Shown here: piece by piece, positions 1-13,600 of the stretch
Layout: every line of letters starts with the position of its first letter
Position numbering within the stretch: the stretch's first letter is position 1
Source of the DNA: Rhodocollybia butyracea
Taxonomy: Eukaryota; Basidiomycota; Agaricomycetes; Agaricales; Omphalotaceae
DNA: 64,000 nt
Reading direction: 5' to 3'
Assembly (NCBI GenBank): GCA_015501585.1
Contig: JADNRY010000185.1
Location: 1-64,000, forward strand
Position numbers and translations under genes: made by a program
The notes under the pieces: model-generated
The model's input: the letters and a program-made list of their open reading frames with translations, nothing else
What the model was told of the DNA's origin: nothing
Database searches by the model: none

Positions 1-3000
1 GAAGTGGAGTATACACTCGCTGAGAGTAGAACATGTTTCCGAGGCCACCTTTGTGTCTACTTTATCAGCGTTGTATCAAAGGCATTGGTCAGCTGATTGG
101 GCTTTTCAATTGCCACACAAGGACAACTGTAAGACAAAGAGAATTGGAAGGAGAGTCTTCTCAATTGATTGTCTATTCAGTAGCCCAAGGTGCATACGCA
201 GGGCTGGAAATAAGTTCTTGCCGGTAAATTACATATCAGCACGCAGTAGCCCCCGTACATGGAGCATAGTAGGCCATCACGGGGACTTGGACACTGGCAT
301 ACTGAGTTGGTCAATGCACACTTAGGGGCTTACCTGTGTACAATTTTGGTAGCGAGGGTCATTAATCTCTGTTATACATCCCCGTCTCTTGATGCATCCG
401 CAGAGAAAGGGATCTCACAGTCAACTCAGAGTTTGATCTGAGTTTGGAATGCCTCCCCATGGAGCTGCGGCGCTTTTTTACGTCCTTGAACCCCCAACTC
501 TAACATTCCGTGCTAACGCACGGGGCAACTGCGCTTTTCTAACCTGCAGTGAGCCTCCGGCAGCAAGTATTTCCGTAGATCCCACAATTATTCTGAAAGG
601 GGAAATCACAGAATAAAAATGTATAGCCTGCGGCAAAATTAGTGATGTCTTAGGACATCCAACACTAATGGTCATCTCTATTATAGTGCTCTAGACAACG
701 AGAATCTTCTCAGGGCACTTGAATTCCCACGTTGGACAGGAGTGGTATTGTGGAGGGAGTAGTGTTTTAGATATATCTATTAATTCTTCTGTCCTGCGGT
801 ATGCAATTCAAGTGCGGGAACAGGATCTAGCAGTATTAAAAGAGTGTATAGGAGGTTGCCGAGCTTGTATCCCATTCTCAATTAGTCCTCCTAAAGAGGG
901 AACAGCAAGCACATCACCTTGGACACAAGTTATTCCCACTCGCTGGGACTAGAAAGATCACCACTTTATCAGGTCAGTTTGCTGTGGCACTGATATATAG
1001 CTGCGGCGCAGTGATGTCAGTGACATATCCCCCCATGTCATAGATAAAGAGAATTGGCAAGGAGAATCTTCTCGCCACATGAAAAATAGTTGGTATTTTA
1101 GGTAATTGCCATCCTTGGGACTCGGACAACTGGCAATAAAAATACAGACAACATTATTTATTTTACTTGCTGTGTGAAAACCAGCTTGCTACACCTCTAG
1201 CACCACTTGTGCCTCGCCGCAGAGGACAGGAATCTCACAGTATTAAAAGAGTGTCAGGTCGATATAAAATAGAACATGTTTCCGAGGCCATGTGTAGTGA
1301 CATTCTATTATTGATCTGATATTGTGTACAACTCACTGGGCCTTGTACAGTCACAAAATCGCAACCTCGGCAATGAACCAGTGTTATTATTCCACTTCTA
1401 GAAACTGCACCGTAGCTTGTATCAGTACCATACATGATTCCGGCTTAAATGTGTGGCCAAACACACTATTCAATACAGTCAGCCATGTTAATCTGTGCAA
1501 TGTTCCGCACTACCAACTAACAAGTCTGGCACACATTTAATATTCAGTCACATGCATGCACAACGGAAAGCCCTGGTTCATGGCTACCAGATGGCCATAG
1601 TGTGATTATTACACCCTGCATATACAGTACAACTTTGGGGATGTTTTTCCAGGTAGCAATAAAAGGTGGATCCCCCCACTAAGATCCCAGGCAGTAACCG
1701 GAGTTTATATACATACCAGAGGAAGCCATAACCCTAACATGAATTTTGAATACAAAATAAACTCCCCAATATTTTTTTTACAACCCACGCATTACCAGCA
1801 ATAATTTCAACCCTTTAACAGAAGCTTGGAAAAGACATGCCAATTGTGGAAGGACTTGGGAACCCGGGGCAGTAAAATCAATGCGGCGGCATCCTGGACC
1901 CATTTACGCCACTCTAGTACCATTTGCACCACTTCAGGTCCTATTGCCCTTGTTCCCCATGCATTTTACTCTAAAACACCCATATTGAGTACACAAACTC
2001 GGCAAACACATAGTAGGTTCCAATCACGTGATATTGACTACGTTGGGCATGCACAGACAAGAGTAGAGGTATACCGTCAATTTAAGCTATAAATCATGTA
2101 ATTCCAATCACAGGTTCTAGTGGTGCATAGATTTTGGTAAGGATGCTGGGAGGGGGTTTGGAGGGAGGCGCACCACTCATTGCCGGGCCCGTATATAGTA
2201 GTGCGTAGATTTTGGTAAGGACCGCCAGGAGGGAGGCGCACCACTCATCGCTGGGCCTGTATATAGTAGTGTTTGGCTCACAAGTGAACTGTGATGAGCC
2301 ATAGATTTTTCTGGCAAAAAGTATGATGTCATCTCAATCCTAATCCTTTTAGGTCTGAATTAAGTGTATCTGATAAGTCTCGGCAGGTGTTCTGGTACAC
2401 TACTAATACTCAACCACACATAAGAATCTGCACAGTAACATGTCTATACTAGACAACACAAACTCCCAAATGTTTTTTCTACAAGAATCTGGGTGGATCA
2501 CGCTACATGGCTGGGTCTAGCCTGCGGCGCTGATATATCCTTGAACCCCAACTCTAACATTCTGTGCTACGCACAGGCGCAACCTGCGCTTTTCTAACCT
2601 GCAGTGAGCCTCCGGCAGCAACTGCGTTGCGCTTTTATTTCTGAAAATCCAATAATTATTCTGAAAGGGGAAATGTATAGCCTGCGGCACAAGTTGGGTA
2701 GCATATTTTAGACACCTCTAGTAACACTTGGGCCTCACCGCATGCAGTCTACTCTGCAAGAAACAAGCAGATGGGAATGTCACAGTCACAATTTGATCTG
2801 CCTTTGGAATGTTTTTCCCATTGAGCCTGCGGCGCTTTTTTACGTCCTTGAACCCCCCAACTCTAACATTCCGTGCTACGCACAGGCGCAACCTGCGCTT
2901 TTCTAACCTGCAATGAGCCGCTGGCAGCAACTGCGTTGCGCTTTTATTTCCGTAGATCCCACAATTATTCTGAAAGGGGAAATCACAGAATAAAAATGTA

Positions 3001-3990
3001 TAGCCTGCAGCGCAATGATGTCAGTGATGGATCAGACACTCAAGTAGCAAATGATATCATACATCACTTTTCAATTGCCGCACAAGGAACTCAGGGCACT
3101 GCAAGTAGGATCTTTGAGTTCGCCCTTGGATTGGATGTCCAGGAGGCAGGCCACCACCTCACCGCTGGAATTATAGATGGCAATACATAATAGGACCCCT
3201 GCGGTCAACTAGAGATAAATGTTCCAGCCCTTGTATCGGTAACTCTACAAGTCTGTAAGAATATATTTGGAGTCGCACAAAGAATCCGAGCCATACCCTA
3301 AGGCTCATATATATACCAGACAATGCCTTTACAGTACTCTACACTCTGAATTTACCATGAACTCTCCATTATTTTTTTTACAAGCTGGGTGTAATTCCCA
3401 GGAGCTTAACAAAGACCCACTTGCTGTAGAGATGCTGCCAATATCTATCTGAAATGGAACATGTTTCCGAGGCCACCTTTGTGTCTACTTTATCAGCGTT
3501 GTATCACAGGTGTCGGTCAGTTGCTGGGAGTATAAATAACTAGCCTGCCGTGCCAACGCATGCCCCAACACACGCGTTTCCAGTAGAGTTGTTATTCATT
3601 AAAAAGAGATGGCATGTCACACAGTGACATCAGCAACAGTAGTTGTGCTATCACAAGTCAGTCAGTGCAACATGGTGTTTTACTACTTGTACCGCGGTCA
3701 GCGGCACAATGACACTAATGGGCAGATTCTATTAGAGTACTCTACTGTGATAGACAAAGAGAATTGGCAAGGAGAATCCTCTTGGGGCACTTCTTTGGAT
3801 TGGATGTCCATCCAGGAGTACCGAGTATTATGGAGGAAGGTTGGGACCCATTCATGGTACTAGCATACCACATCTCTATTAATTCTTCTGCCCTGCGGTA
3901 TGCAATTTACTCTCATACAAGTGGGGGAACCTGCAGTATTAAAAGAGTATATAGAAGCTTGCCGGATAGCAAACACAACACATTACCTTG
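1..3990. repeat. Macrosatellite unit 1 (about 4.0 kb)
   Basis: First visible unit of a tandem array. The phase marker, the stretch beginning gaagtggagtatacactcgc, starts at 1 and recurs at 3991, 10628 and 14634, with a variant at 8068. Unit 1 matches unit 2 almost base for base over its whole length, but carries scattered 1-3 nt deletions, such as near 246-258, 367, 449, 463 and 521. No intron-exon structure or recognisable domain was found; its short reading frames recur only because the DNA recurs. The array probably extends left of the window. Confidence 0.93.
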
Positions 3991-6900
3991 GAAGTGGAGT
4001 ATACACTCGCTGAGAGTAGAACATGTTTCCGAGGCCACCTTTGTGTCTACTTTATCAGCGTTGTATCAAAGGCATTGGTCAGCTGATTGGGCTTTTCAAT
4101 TGCCACACAAGGACAACTGTAAGACAAAGAGAATTGGCAAGGAGAGTCTTCCTCAATTGATTGTCTATTCAGTAGCCCAAGGTGCATACGCAGGGCTGGA
4201 AATAAGTTCTTGCCGGTAAATTACATATCAGCACGCAGTAGCCCCCGGTGACATGGAGCATAGTAGGGCCATCACGGGGACTTGGACACTGGCATACTGA
4301 GTTGGTCAATGCACACTTAGGGGCTTACCTGTGTACAATTTTGGTAGCGAGGGTCATTAATCTCCTGTTATACATCCCCGTCTCTTGATGCATCCGCAGA
4401 GAAAGGGATCTCACAGTCAACTCAGAGTTTGATCTGAGTTTGGAATGCCCTCCCCATGGAGCCTGCGGCGCTTTTTTACGTCCTTGAACCCCCAACTCTA
4501 ACATTCCGTGCTAACGCACGGGCGCAACCTGCGCTTTTCTAACCTGCAGTGAGCCTCCGGCAGCAAGTATTTCCGTAGATCCCACAATTATTCTGAAAGG
4601 GGAAATCACAGAATAAAAATGTATAGCCTGCGGCAAAATTAGTGATGTCTTAGGACATCCAACACTAATGGTCATCTCTATTATAGTCTCTAGACAACGA
4701 GAATCTTCTCAGGCACTTGAATTCCCACGTTGACAGGAGTGGTATTGTGGAGGGAGTAGTGTTTTAGATATATCTATTAATTCTTCTGTCCTGCGGTATG
4801 CAATTCAAGTGCGGGAACAGGATCTAGCAGTATTAAAAGAGTGTATAGGAGGTTGCCGAGCTTGTATCCCATTCTCAATTAGTCCTCCTAAAGAGGGAAC
4901 AGCAAGCACATCACCTTGGCACACAAGTTATTCCCACTCGCTGGGACTAGAAAGATCACCACTTTATCAGGTCAGTTGCTGTGGCACTGATATATAGCCT
5001 GCGGCGCAGTGATGTCAGTGACATATCCCCCCCATGTCATAGATAAAGAGAATTGGCAAGGAGAATCTTCTCGCCACATGAAAAATAGTTGGTATTTTAG
5101 GTAATTGCCATCCTTGGGACTCGGACAACTGGCAATAAAAATACAGACAACATTATTTATTTTACTTGCTGTGTGAAAACCAGCTTGCTACACCTCTAGC
5201 ACCACTTGTGCCTCGCCGCAGAGGACAGGAATCTCACAGTATTAAAAGAGTGTCAGGTCGATATAAAATAGAACATGTTTCCGAGGCCATGTGTAGTGAC
5301 ATTCTATTATTGATCTGATATTGTGTACAACTCACTGGGCCTTGTACAGTCACAAAATCGCAACCTCGGCAATGAACCAGTGTTATTATTCCACTTCTAG
5401 AAACTGCACCGTAGCTTGTATCAGTACCATACATGATTCCGGCTTAAATGTGTGGCCAAACACACTATTCAATACAGTCAGCCATGTTAATCTGTGCAAT
5501 GTTCCGCACTACCAACTAACAAGTCTGGCACACATTTAATATTCAGTCACATGCATGCACAACGGAAAGCCCTGGTTCATGGCTACCAGATGGCCATAGT
5601 GTGATTATTACACCCTGCATATACAGTACAACTTTGGGGATGTTTTTCCAGGTAGCAATAAAAGGTGGATCCCCCCCACTAAGATCCCAGCAGTAACCGG
5701 AGTTTATATACATACCAGAGGAAGCCATAACCCTAACATGAATTTTGAATACAAAATAAACTCCCCAATATTTTTTTTACAACCCACGCATTACCAGCAA
5801 TAATTTCAACCCTTTAACAGAAGCTTGGAAAAGACATGCCAATTGTGGAAGGACTTGGGAACCCGGGCAGTAAAATCAATGCGGCGGCATCCTGGACCCA
5901 TTTACGCCACTCTAGTACCATTTTGCACCACTTCAGGTCCTATTGCCCTTGTTCCCCATGCATTTTACTCTAAAACACCCATATTGAGTACACAAACTCG
6001 GCAAACACATAGTAGGTTCCAATCACGTGATATTGACTACGTTGGGCATGCACAGACAAGAGTAGAGGTATACCGTCAATTTAAGCTATAAATCATGTAA
6101 TTCAATACAGTTCTAGTGGTGCATAGATTTTGGTAAGGATGCTGGGAGGGGGTTTGGAGGGAGGCGCACCACTCATTGCCGGGCCCGTATATAGTAGTGC
6201 GTAGATTTTGGTAAGGACCGCCAGGAGGGAGGCGCACCACTCATCGCTGGGCCTGTATATAGTAGTGTTTGGCTCACAAGTGAACTGTGATGAGCCATAG
6301 ATTTTTCTGGCAAAAAGTATGATGTCATCTCAATCCTAATCCTTTTAGGTCTGAATTAAGTGTATCTGATAAGTCTCGGCAGGTGTTCTGGTACACTACT
6401 AATACTCAACCACACATAAGAATCTGCACAGTAACATGTCTATACTAGACAACACAAACTCCCAAATGTTTTTTCTACAAGAATCTGGGTGGATCACGCT
6501 ACATGGCTGGGTCTAGCCTGCGGCGCTGATATATCCTTGAACCCCCAACTCTAACATTCTGTGCTACGCACAGGCGCAACCTGCGCTTTTCTAACCTGCA
6601 GTGAGCCTCCGGCAGCAACTGCGTTGCGCTTTTATTTCTGAAAATCCAATAATTATTCTGAAAGGGGAAATGTATAGCCTGCGGCACAAGTTGGGTAGCA
6701 TATTTTAGACACCTCTAGTAACACTTGGGCCTCACCGCATGCAGTCTACTCTGCAAGAAACAAGCAGATGGGAATGTCACAGTCACAATTTGATCTGCCT
6801 TTGGAATGTTTTTCCCATTGAGCCTGCGGCGCTTTTTTACGTCCTTGAACCCCCCAACTCTAACATTCCGTGCTACGCACAGGCGCAACCTGCGCTTTTC

Positions 6901-8067
6901 TAACCTGCAATGAGCCGCTGGCAGCAACTGCGTTGCGCTTTTATTTCCGTAGATCCCACAATTATTCTGAAAGGGGAAATCACAGAATAAAAATGTATAG
7001 CCTGCAGCGCAATGATGTCAGTGATGGATCAGACACTCAAGTAGCAAATGATATCATACATCACTTTTCAATTGCCGCACAAGGAACTCAGGGCACTGCA
7101 AGTAGGATCTTTGAGTTCGCCCTTGGATTGGATGTCCAGGAGGCAGGCCACCACCTCACCGCTGGAATTATAGATGGCAATACATAATAGGACCCCTGCG
7201 GTCAACTAGAGATAAATGTTCCAGCCCTTGTATCGGTAACTCTACAAGTCTGTAAGAATATATTTGGAGTCGCACAAAGAATCCGAGCCATACCCTAAGG
7301 CTCATATATATACCAGACAATGCCTTTACAGTACTCTACACTCTGAATTTACCATGAACTCTCCATTATTTTTTTTACAAGCTGGGTGTAATTCCCAGGA
7401 GCTTAACAAAGACCCACTTGCTGTAGAGATGCTGCCAATATCTATCTGAAATGGAACATGTTTCCGAGGCCACCTTTGTGTCTACTTTATCAGCGTTGTA
7501 TCACAGGTGTCGGTCAGTTGCTGGGAGTATAAATAACTAGCCTGCCGTGCCAACGCATGCCCCCAACACACGCGTTTCCAGTAGAGTTGTTATTCATTAA
7601 AAAGAGATGGCATGTCACACAGTGACATCAGCAACAGTAGTTGTGCTATCACAAGTCAGTCAGTGCAACATGGTGTTTTACTACTTGTACTGCGGTCAGC
7701 GGCACAATGACACTAATGTGCAGTTTCTATTAGAGTACTCTACTGTGATAGACAAAGAGAATTGGCAAGGTGAATCTTCTTGGGGCACTTCCTTGGATTG
7801 GATGTCCATCCAGGAGTACCGAGCATTATGGAGAGAGGTTGGGACCCATTTACGGTACTAGCCTTGCCATGAACCGTACCAGTGTTCTTGATATCTCTAT
7901 TAATTCTTCTGCCCTGCGGTATGCAATTTACTCTCATACAAGTGCGGGAACCTCATAGGATCCAGCAGTATCAAAAGAGTATATAGAAGCTTGCCGAGCT
8001 GGTCTCAATTAGTCCTCCTAAAGAGGGGACAGCAAACACAACACATTACCTTGGCACACAACCTGTA
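3991..8067. repeat. Macrosatellite unit 2 (about 4.08 kb)
   Basis: Near-identical to unit 1 across most of its length, with single-base length changes in homopolymers (seven C at about 5027 against six in unit 1 and eight in units 4 and 5). Its last 200-300 bp, after about 7690, diverge from the corresponding part of units 1 and 4 and instead resemble unit 3. The boundary with unit 3 is therefore a junction between array variants. Confidence 0.93.
4462..4636. repeat. GC-rich hairpin module inside the satellite unit (representative copy)
   Basis: A roughly 170-bp block that occurs up to three times in each unit with moderate divergence: about 465-634, 2521-2688 and 2826-3013 in unit 1; here, 6517-6686 and 6823-7009 in unit 2; 8589-8754 in unit 3; 11098, 13161 and 13467 in unit 4; and 15105 in unit 5. 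It contains two short self-complementary cores: gcgca-acc-tgcgc, and, in most copies, gcaac-tgc-gttgc. It closes with gaataaaaatgtatagcctg. The function is unknown; it may be a mobile or recombinogenic sub-repeat. Confidence 0.8.
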
Positions 8068-10627
8068 CAAGTGGAGTATACACTCGCTGAGAGTAGAACA
8101 TGTTTCCGAGGCCACCTTTGTATCTACTTTATCAGTGTTGTATCAAAGGCGTTGGTCAGTTGATTGAGCCACACAAGGACTACTGTACAGTTACAGACAA
8201 AGAGAATTGGCAAGGAGAGTCTTCTTCGATTGATTGTCTGTTCAGTAGCCCAACTCACTGCAGGTACATATGAATCAGTGGGACGCAAGTTCTTGCGGGT
8301 AAATTACATATCAGCACACAGTAGCCCCCGGTGACATATACAGATTGCATGGAACATAGTAGGTACTATAGGTAATTGCCATCACAGGGACCTGGACAAT
8401 GTACCGGGTCTGTAAATGAGCTGGTCAAAGCACACACTAAGAATCCAGTTACCTGCTTACCGTGGCACACGTTTGGTAGTGAGGGCCATAAAACTCCCAT
8501 TATACATCCCTGTCTCTATTCTGTGGGGAAAGGAATCTCACAGTCAACTCAGAGTTTGATCAGAGTTTGGAATGCTTTCCCCATGGAGCCTGCGGCGCTT
8601 TTTTACGTCCTTGAACCCCCAACTCTAACATTCCGTGCTACGCACAGGCGCAACCTGCGCTTTTCTAACCTGCAGTGAGCTGCTGGCAGCAACTGCGTTG
8701 CGCTTTTATTTCCGTAGATCCCACACACAGAATAAAAATGTATAGCCTGCGGCAAAATTAGAACCGTACCAGTGTTCTTGATATCTCTATTAATTCTTCT
8801 GCCCTGCGGTATGCAATTTACTCTCATACAAGTGCGGGAACCTCATAGGATCCAGCAGTATTAAAAGAGTATATAGAAGCTTGCCGAGCTGGTCTCAATT
8901 AGTCCTCCTAAAGAGGGAACAGCAAACACATCACCTCGGCAGACAAGTTATTCCCACTCGCTGGGACTAGAAAGATCACCACTTTATCAGGTCAGTTACC
9001 CTGCGGCGCTGATATATCCTTGAACTGCGGCACAGTGATGTCAGTGACATATCCCCCCATATCATAGATAAAGAGAATTGGCAAGGAGAATCTTCTCACC
9101 TAGTACCCCCCACCCACATAGAAAATAGTTGGTATTATAATCCTTGGGACTCGGACAACTTACAGGGTCTGTAGATAACAGGCAATAAAAATACAGACAA
9201 CATTATTTATTTTACTTGCTGTGCGAAAACCAGCTTGCTACAACTCTAGTAACACTTGGGCCTCGCCGCAGAGGACAGGAATCTCACAGTATTAAAAGAG
9301 TGTCAGGTCGATATAAAATAGAACATGTTTCCGAGGCCATGTGTTGTAATCTAAAGACTTCTTCGGGTGTCAGAGAGTGTAGTGACATCCTATTATTGAT
9401 CTGTTGTTGTGTACAACTCACTGGGCTTTGTACAGTCACAAAATCGCAACCTCAGCAATGAACCAGAGCTATTATTCCAGTTCTAGAAACTGCACTGTAA
9501 ATACCATACATGATTCCGGGTTAACTGTGTGGCCAAACGCACTATTCAATACAGTCAGCCATGTTAATCTGTGCAATGTTCCGCACTGTGTGCATCTATA
9601 CCAACTAACAAGTCCAGCACACTTGATATTCAGTCACCACTGTATGCACAATAGAAAGCCCTGGTTCCTGGCTACCAGATGGCCCCAAAACAAGGGCTAT
9701 AGTGTAATTATTACACCCTGTGCGTACAGTACAAGTTAGGGGATGTTTTTCTGTGTAGCAATAAAAGGTGAATCCCCCCCACTAAGGTCCCACACAGTAA
9801 CCGGAGTTTATATACATACCAGAGGAAGCCATAACCCTAACATGAATTTTAAATACAAAATAAACTCCCCAATATTTTTTTTACAACCCACGCATTACCA
9901 GCAATAATTTCAACCCTTTAACAGAAGCTTGGAAAAGACTTGTGGGAAACCCGGGGCAGTAAAATCAATGCGGCGGCATCCTGGACCCATTTACGCCACT
10001 CTAGTACCATTTGCACCACTTCAGGTCCTATTGCCCTTGTTCCCCATGCATTTTGCTCTAAAACACCTGTATTGAGTACACAAACTCGGCAAACACATAG
10101 TATGACCCAATCACGTGATATTAACTACGTTGGGCATGCAGGGCAAATACCTTTAATTTAAGCTATAAATCATGTGGTGCATAGATTTTGGTAAGGATGT
10201 CCAGAAGGGGGTTTGGAGGGAGGCGCACCACTCATCCCTGGGCCCGTATATAGTAGTGACATCAGCAACAGTAGTTGTGCTATCACAAGTCAGTCAGTGC
10301 AACATGGTGTTTTACTACTTGTACCACAGTCAGCGGCACAATGACACTAATGGGCAGATTCTATTAGAGTACTCTACTGTGATAGACAAAGAGAATTGGC
10401 AAGGAGAATCCTCTTGGGGCACTTCTTTGGATTGGATGTCCATCCAGGAGTACCGAGTATTATGGAGGAAGGTCAGGACCCATTCATGGTACTAGCATAC
10501 CACATCTCTATTAATTCTTCTGCCCTGCGGTATGCAATTTACTCTCATACAAGTGGGGGAACTCATAATGCAGTATTAAAAGAGTATATAGAAGCTTGCC
10601 GGATAGCAAACACAACACATTACCTTG
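8068..10627. repeat. Macrosatellite unit 3 (rearranged, about 2.56 kb)
   Basis: Divergent and shortened member of the array. A stretch starting at 8761 repeats 7871-8048 almost exactly, so the unit carries an internal duplication. Near 10250 the motif gtatatagtagtg joins directly to the acatcagcaacag segment. In unit 2 these are separated by about 1.42 kb (6199 to 7623), so unit 3 has lost that interval. The two sides share the tetranucleotide agtg at the junction. Confidence 0.88.
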
Positions 10628-13600
10628 GAAGTGGAGTATACACTCGCTGAGAGTAGAACATGTTTCCGAGGCCACCTTTGTGTCTACTTTATCAGCGTTG
10701 TATCAAAGGCATTGGTCAGCTGATTGGGCTTTTCAATTGCCACACAAGGACAACTGTAAGACAAAGAGAATTGGCAAGGAGAGTCTTCCTCAATTGATTG
10801 TCTATTCAGTAGCCCAAGGTGCATACGCAGGGCTGGAAATAAGTTCTTGCCGGTAAATTACATATCAGCACGCAGTAGCCCCCGGTGACGTGGAGCATAG
10901 TAGGGCCATCACGGGGACTTGGACACTGGCATACTGAGCTGGTCAACGCACACTTAGGGGCTTACCTGTGTACAAGTTTGGTAGCGAGGGTCATTAATCT
11001 CCTGTTATACATCCCCGTCTCTTGATGCATCCGCAGAGAAAGGGATCTCACAGTCAACTCAGAGTTTGATCTGAGTTTGGAATGCCCTCCCCATGGAGCC
11101 TGCGGCGCTTTTTTACGTCCTTGAACCCCCAACTCTAACATTCCGTGCTAACGCACGGGCGCAACCTGCGCTTTTCTAACCTGCAGTGAGCCTCCGGCAG
11201 CAAGTATTTCTGTAGATCCCACAATTATTCTGAAAGGGGAAATCACAGAATAAAAATGTATAGCCTGCGGCAAAATTAGTGATGTCTTAGGACATCCAAC
11301 ACTAATGGGTCATCTCTATTATAGTGCTCTAGACAACGAGAATCTTCTAAGGGCACTTGAATTCCCACGTTGGACAGGAGTGGTATTGTGGAGGGAGTAG
11401 TGTTTTAGATATATCTATTAATTCTTCTGTCCTGCGGTATGCAATTCAAGTGCGGGAACAGGATCTAGCACTATTAAAAGAGTGTATAGGAGGTTGCCGA
11501 GCTTGTATCCCATTCTCAATTAGTCCTCCTAAAGAGGGAACAGCAAGCACATCACCTTGGCACACAAGTTATTCCCACTCACTGGGACTAGAAAGATCAC
11601 CACTTTATCAGGTCAGTTGCTGTGGCACTGATATATAGCCTGCGGCGCAGTGATGTCAGTGACATATCCCCCCCCATGTCATAGATAAAGAGAATTGGCA
11701 AGGAGAATCTTCTCGCCACATGAAAAATAGTTGGTATTTTAGGTAATTGCCATCCTTGGGACTCGGACAACTGGCAATAAAAATACAGACAACATTATTT
11801 ATTTTACTTGCTGTGTGAAAACCAGCTTGCTACACCTCTAGCACCACTTGTGCCTCGCCGCAGAGGACAGGAATCTCACAGTATTAAAAGAGTGTCAGGT
11901 CGATATAAAATAGAACATGTTTCCGAGGCCATGTGTAGTGACATTCTATTATTGATCTGATATTGTGTACAACTCACTGGGCCTTGTACAGTCACAAAAT
12001 CGCAACCTCGGCAATGAACCAGTGTTATTATTCCACTTCTAGAAACTGCACCGTAGCTTGTATCAGTACCATACATGATTCCGGCTTAAATGTGTGGCCA
12101 AACACACTATTCAATACAGTCAGCCATGTTAATCTGTGCAATGTTCCGCACTACCAACTAACAAGTCTGGCACACATTTAATATTCAGTCACATGCATGC
12201 ACAACGGAAAGCCCTGGTTCATGGCTACCAGATGGCCATAGTGTGATTATTACACCCTGCATATACAGTACAACTTTGGGGATGTTTTTCCAGGTAGCAA
12301 TAAAAGGTGGATCCCCCCCACTAAGATCCCAGGCAGTAACCGGAGTTTATATACATACCAGAGGAAGCCATAACCCTAACATGAATTTTGAATACAAAAT
12401 AAACTCCCCAATATTTTTTTTACAACCCACGCATTACCAGCAATAATTTCAACCCTTTAACAGAAGCTTGGAAAAGACATGCCAATTGTGGAAGGACTTG
12501 GGAACCCGGGCAGTAAAATCAATGCGGCGGCATCCTGGACCCATTTACGCCACTCTAGTACCATTTGCACCACTTCAGGTCCTATTGCCCTTGTTCCCCA
12601 TGCATTTTACTCTAAAACACCCATATTGAGTACACAAACTCGGCAAACACATAGTAGGTTCCAATCACGTGATATTGACTACGTTGGGCATGCGCAGACA
12701 AGAGTAGAGGTATACCGTCAATTTAAGCTATAAATCATGTAATTCCAATCACAGGTTCTAGTGGTGCATAGATTTTGGTAAGGATGCTGGGAGGGGGTTT
12801 GGAGGGAGGCGCACCACTCATTGCCGGGCCCGTATATAGTAGTGCGTAGATTTTGGTAAGGACCGCCAGGAGGGAGGCGCACCACTCATCGCTGGGCCTG
12901 TATATAGTAGTGTTTGGCTCACAAGTGAACTGTGATGAGCCATAGATTTTTCTGGCAAAAAGTATGATGTCATCTCAATCCTAATCCTTTTAGGTCTGAA
13001 TTAAGTGTATCTGATAAGTCTCGGCAGGTGTTCTGGTACACTACTAATACTCAACCACACATAAGAATCTGCACAGTAACATGTCTATACTAGACAACAC
13101 AAACTCCCAAATGTTTTTTCTACAAGAATCTGGGTGGATCACGCTACATGGCTGGGTCTAGCCTGCGGCGCTGATATATCCTTGAACCCCCAACTCTAAC
13201 ATTCTGTGCTACGCACAGGCGCAACCTGCGCTTTTCTAACCTGCAGTGAGCCTCCGGCAGCAACTGCGTTGCGCTTTTATTTCTGAAAATCCAATAATTA
13301 TTCTGAAAGGGGAAATGTATAGCCTGCGGCACAAGTTGGGTAGCATATTTTAGACACCTCTAGTAACACTTGGGCCTCACCGCATGCAGTCTACTCTGCA
13401 AGAAACAAGCAGATGGGAATGTCACAGTCACAATTTGATCTGCCTTTGGAATGTTTTTCCCATTGAGCCTGCGGCGCTTTTTTACGTCCTTGAACCCCCC
13501 AACTCTAACATTCCGTGCTACGCACAGGCGCAACCTGCGCTTTTCTAACCTGCAATGAGCCGCTGGCAGCAACTGCGTTGCGCTTTTATTTCCGTAGATC

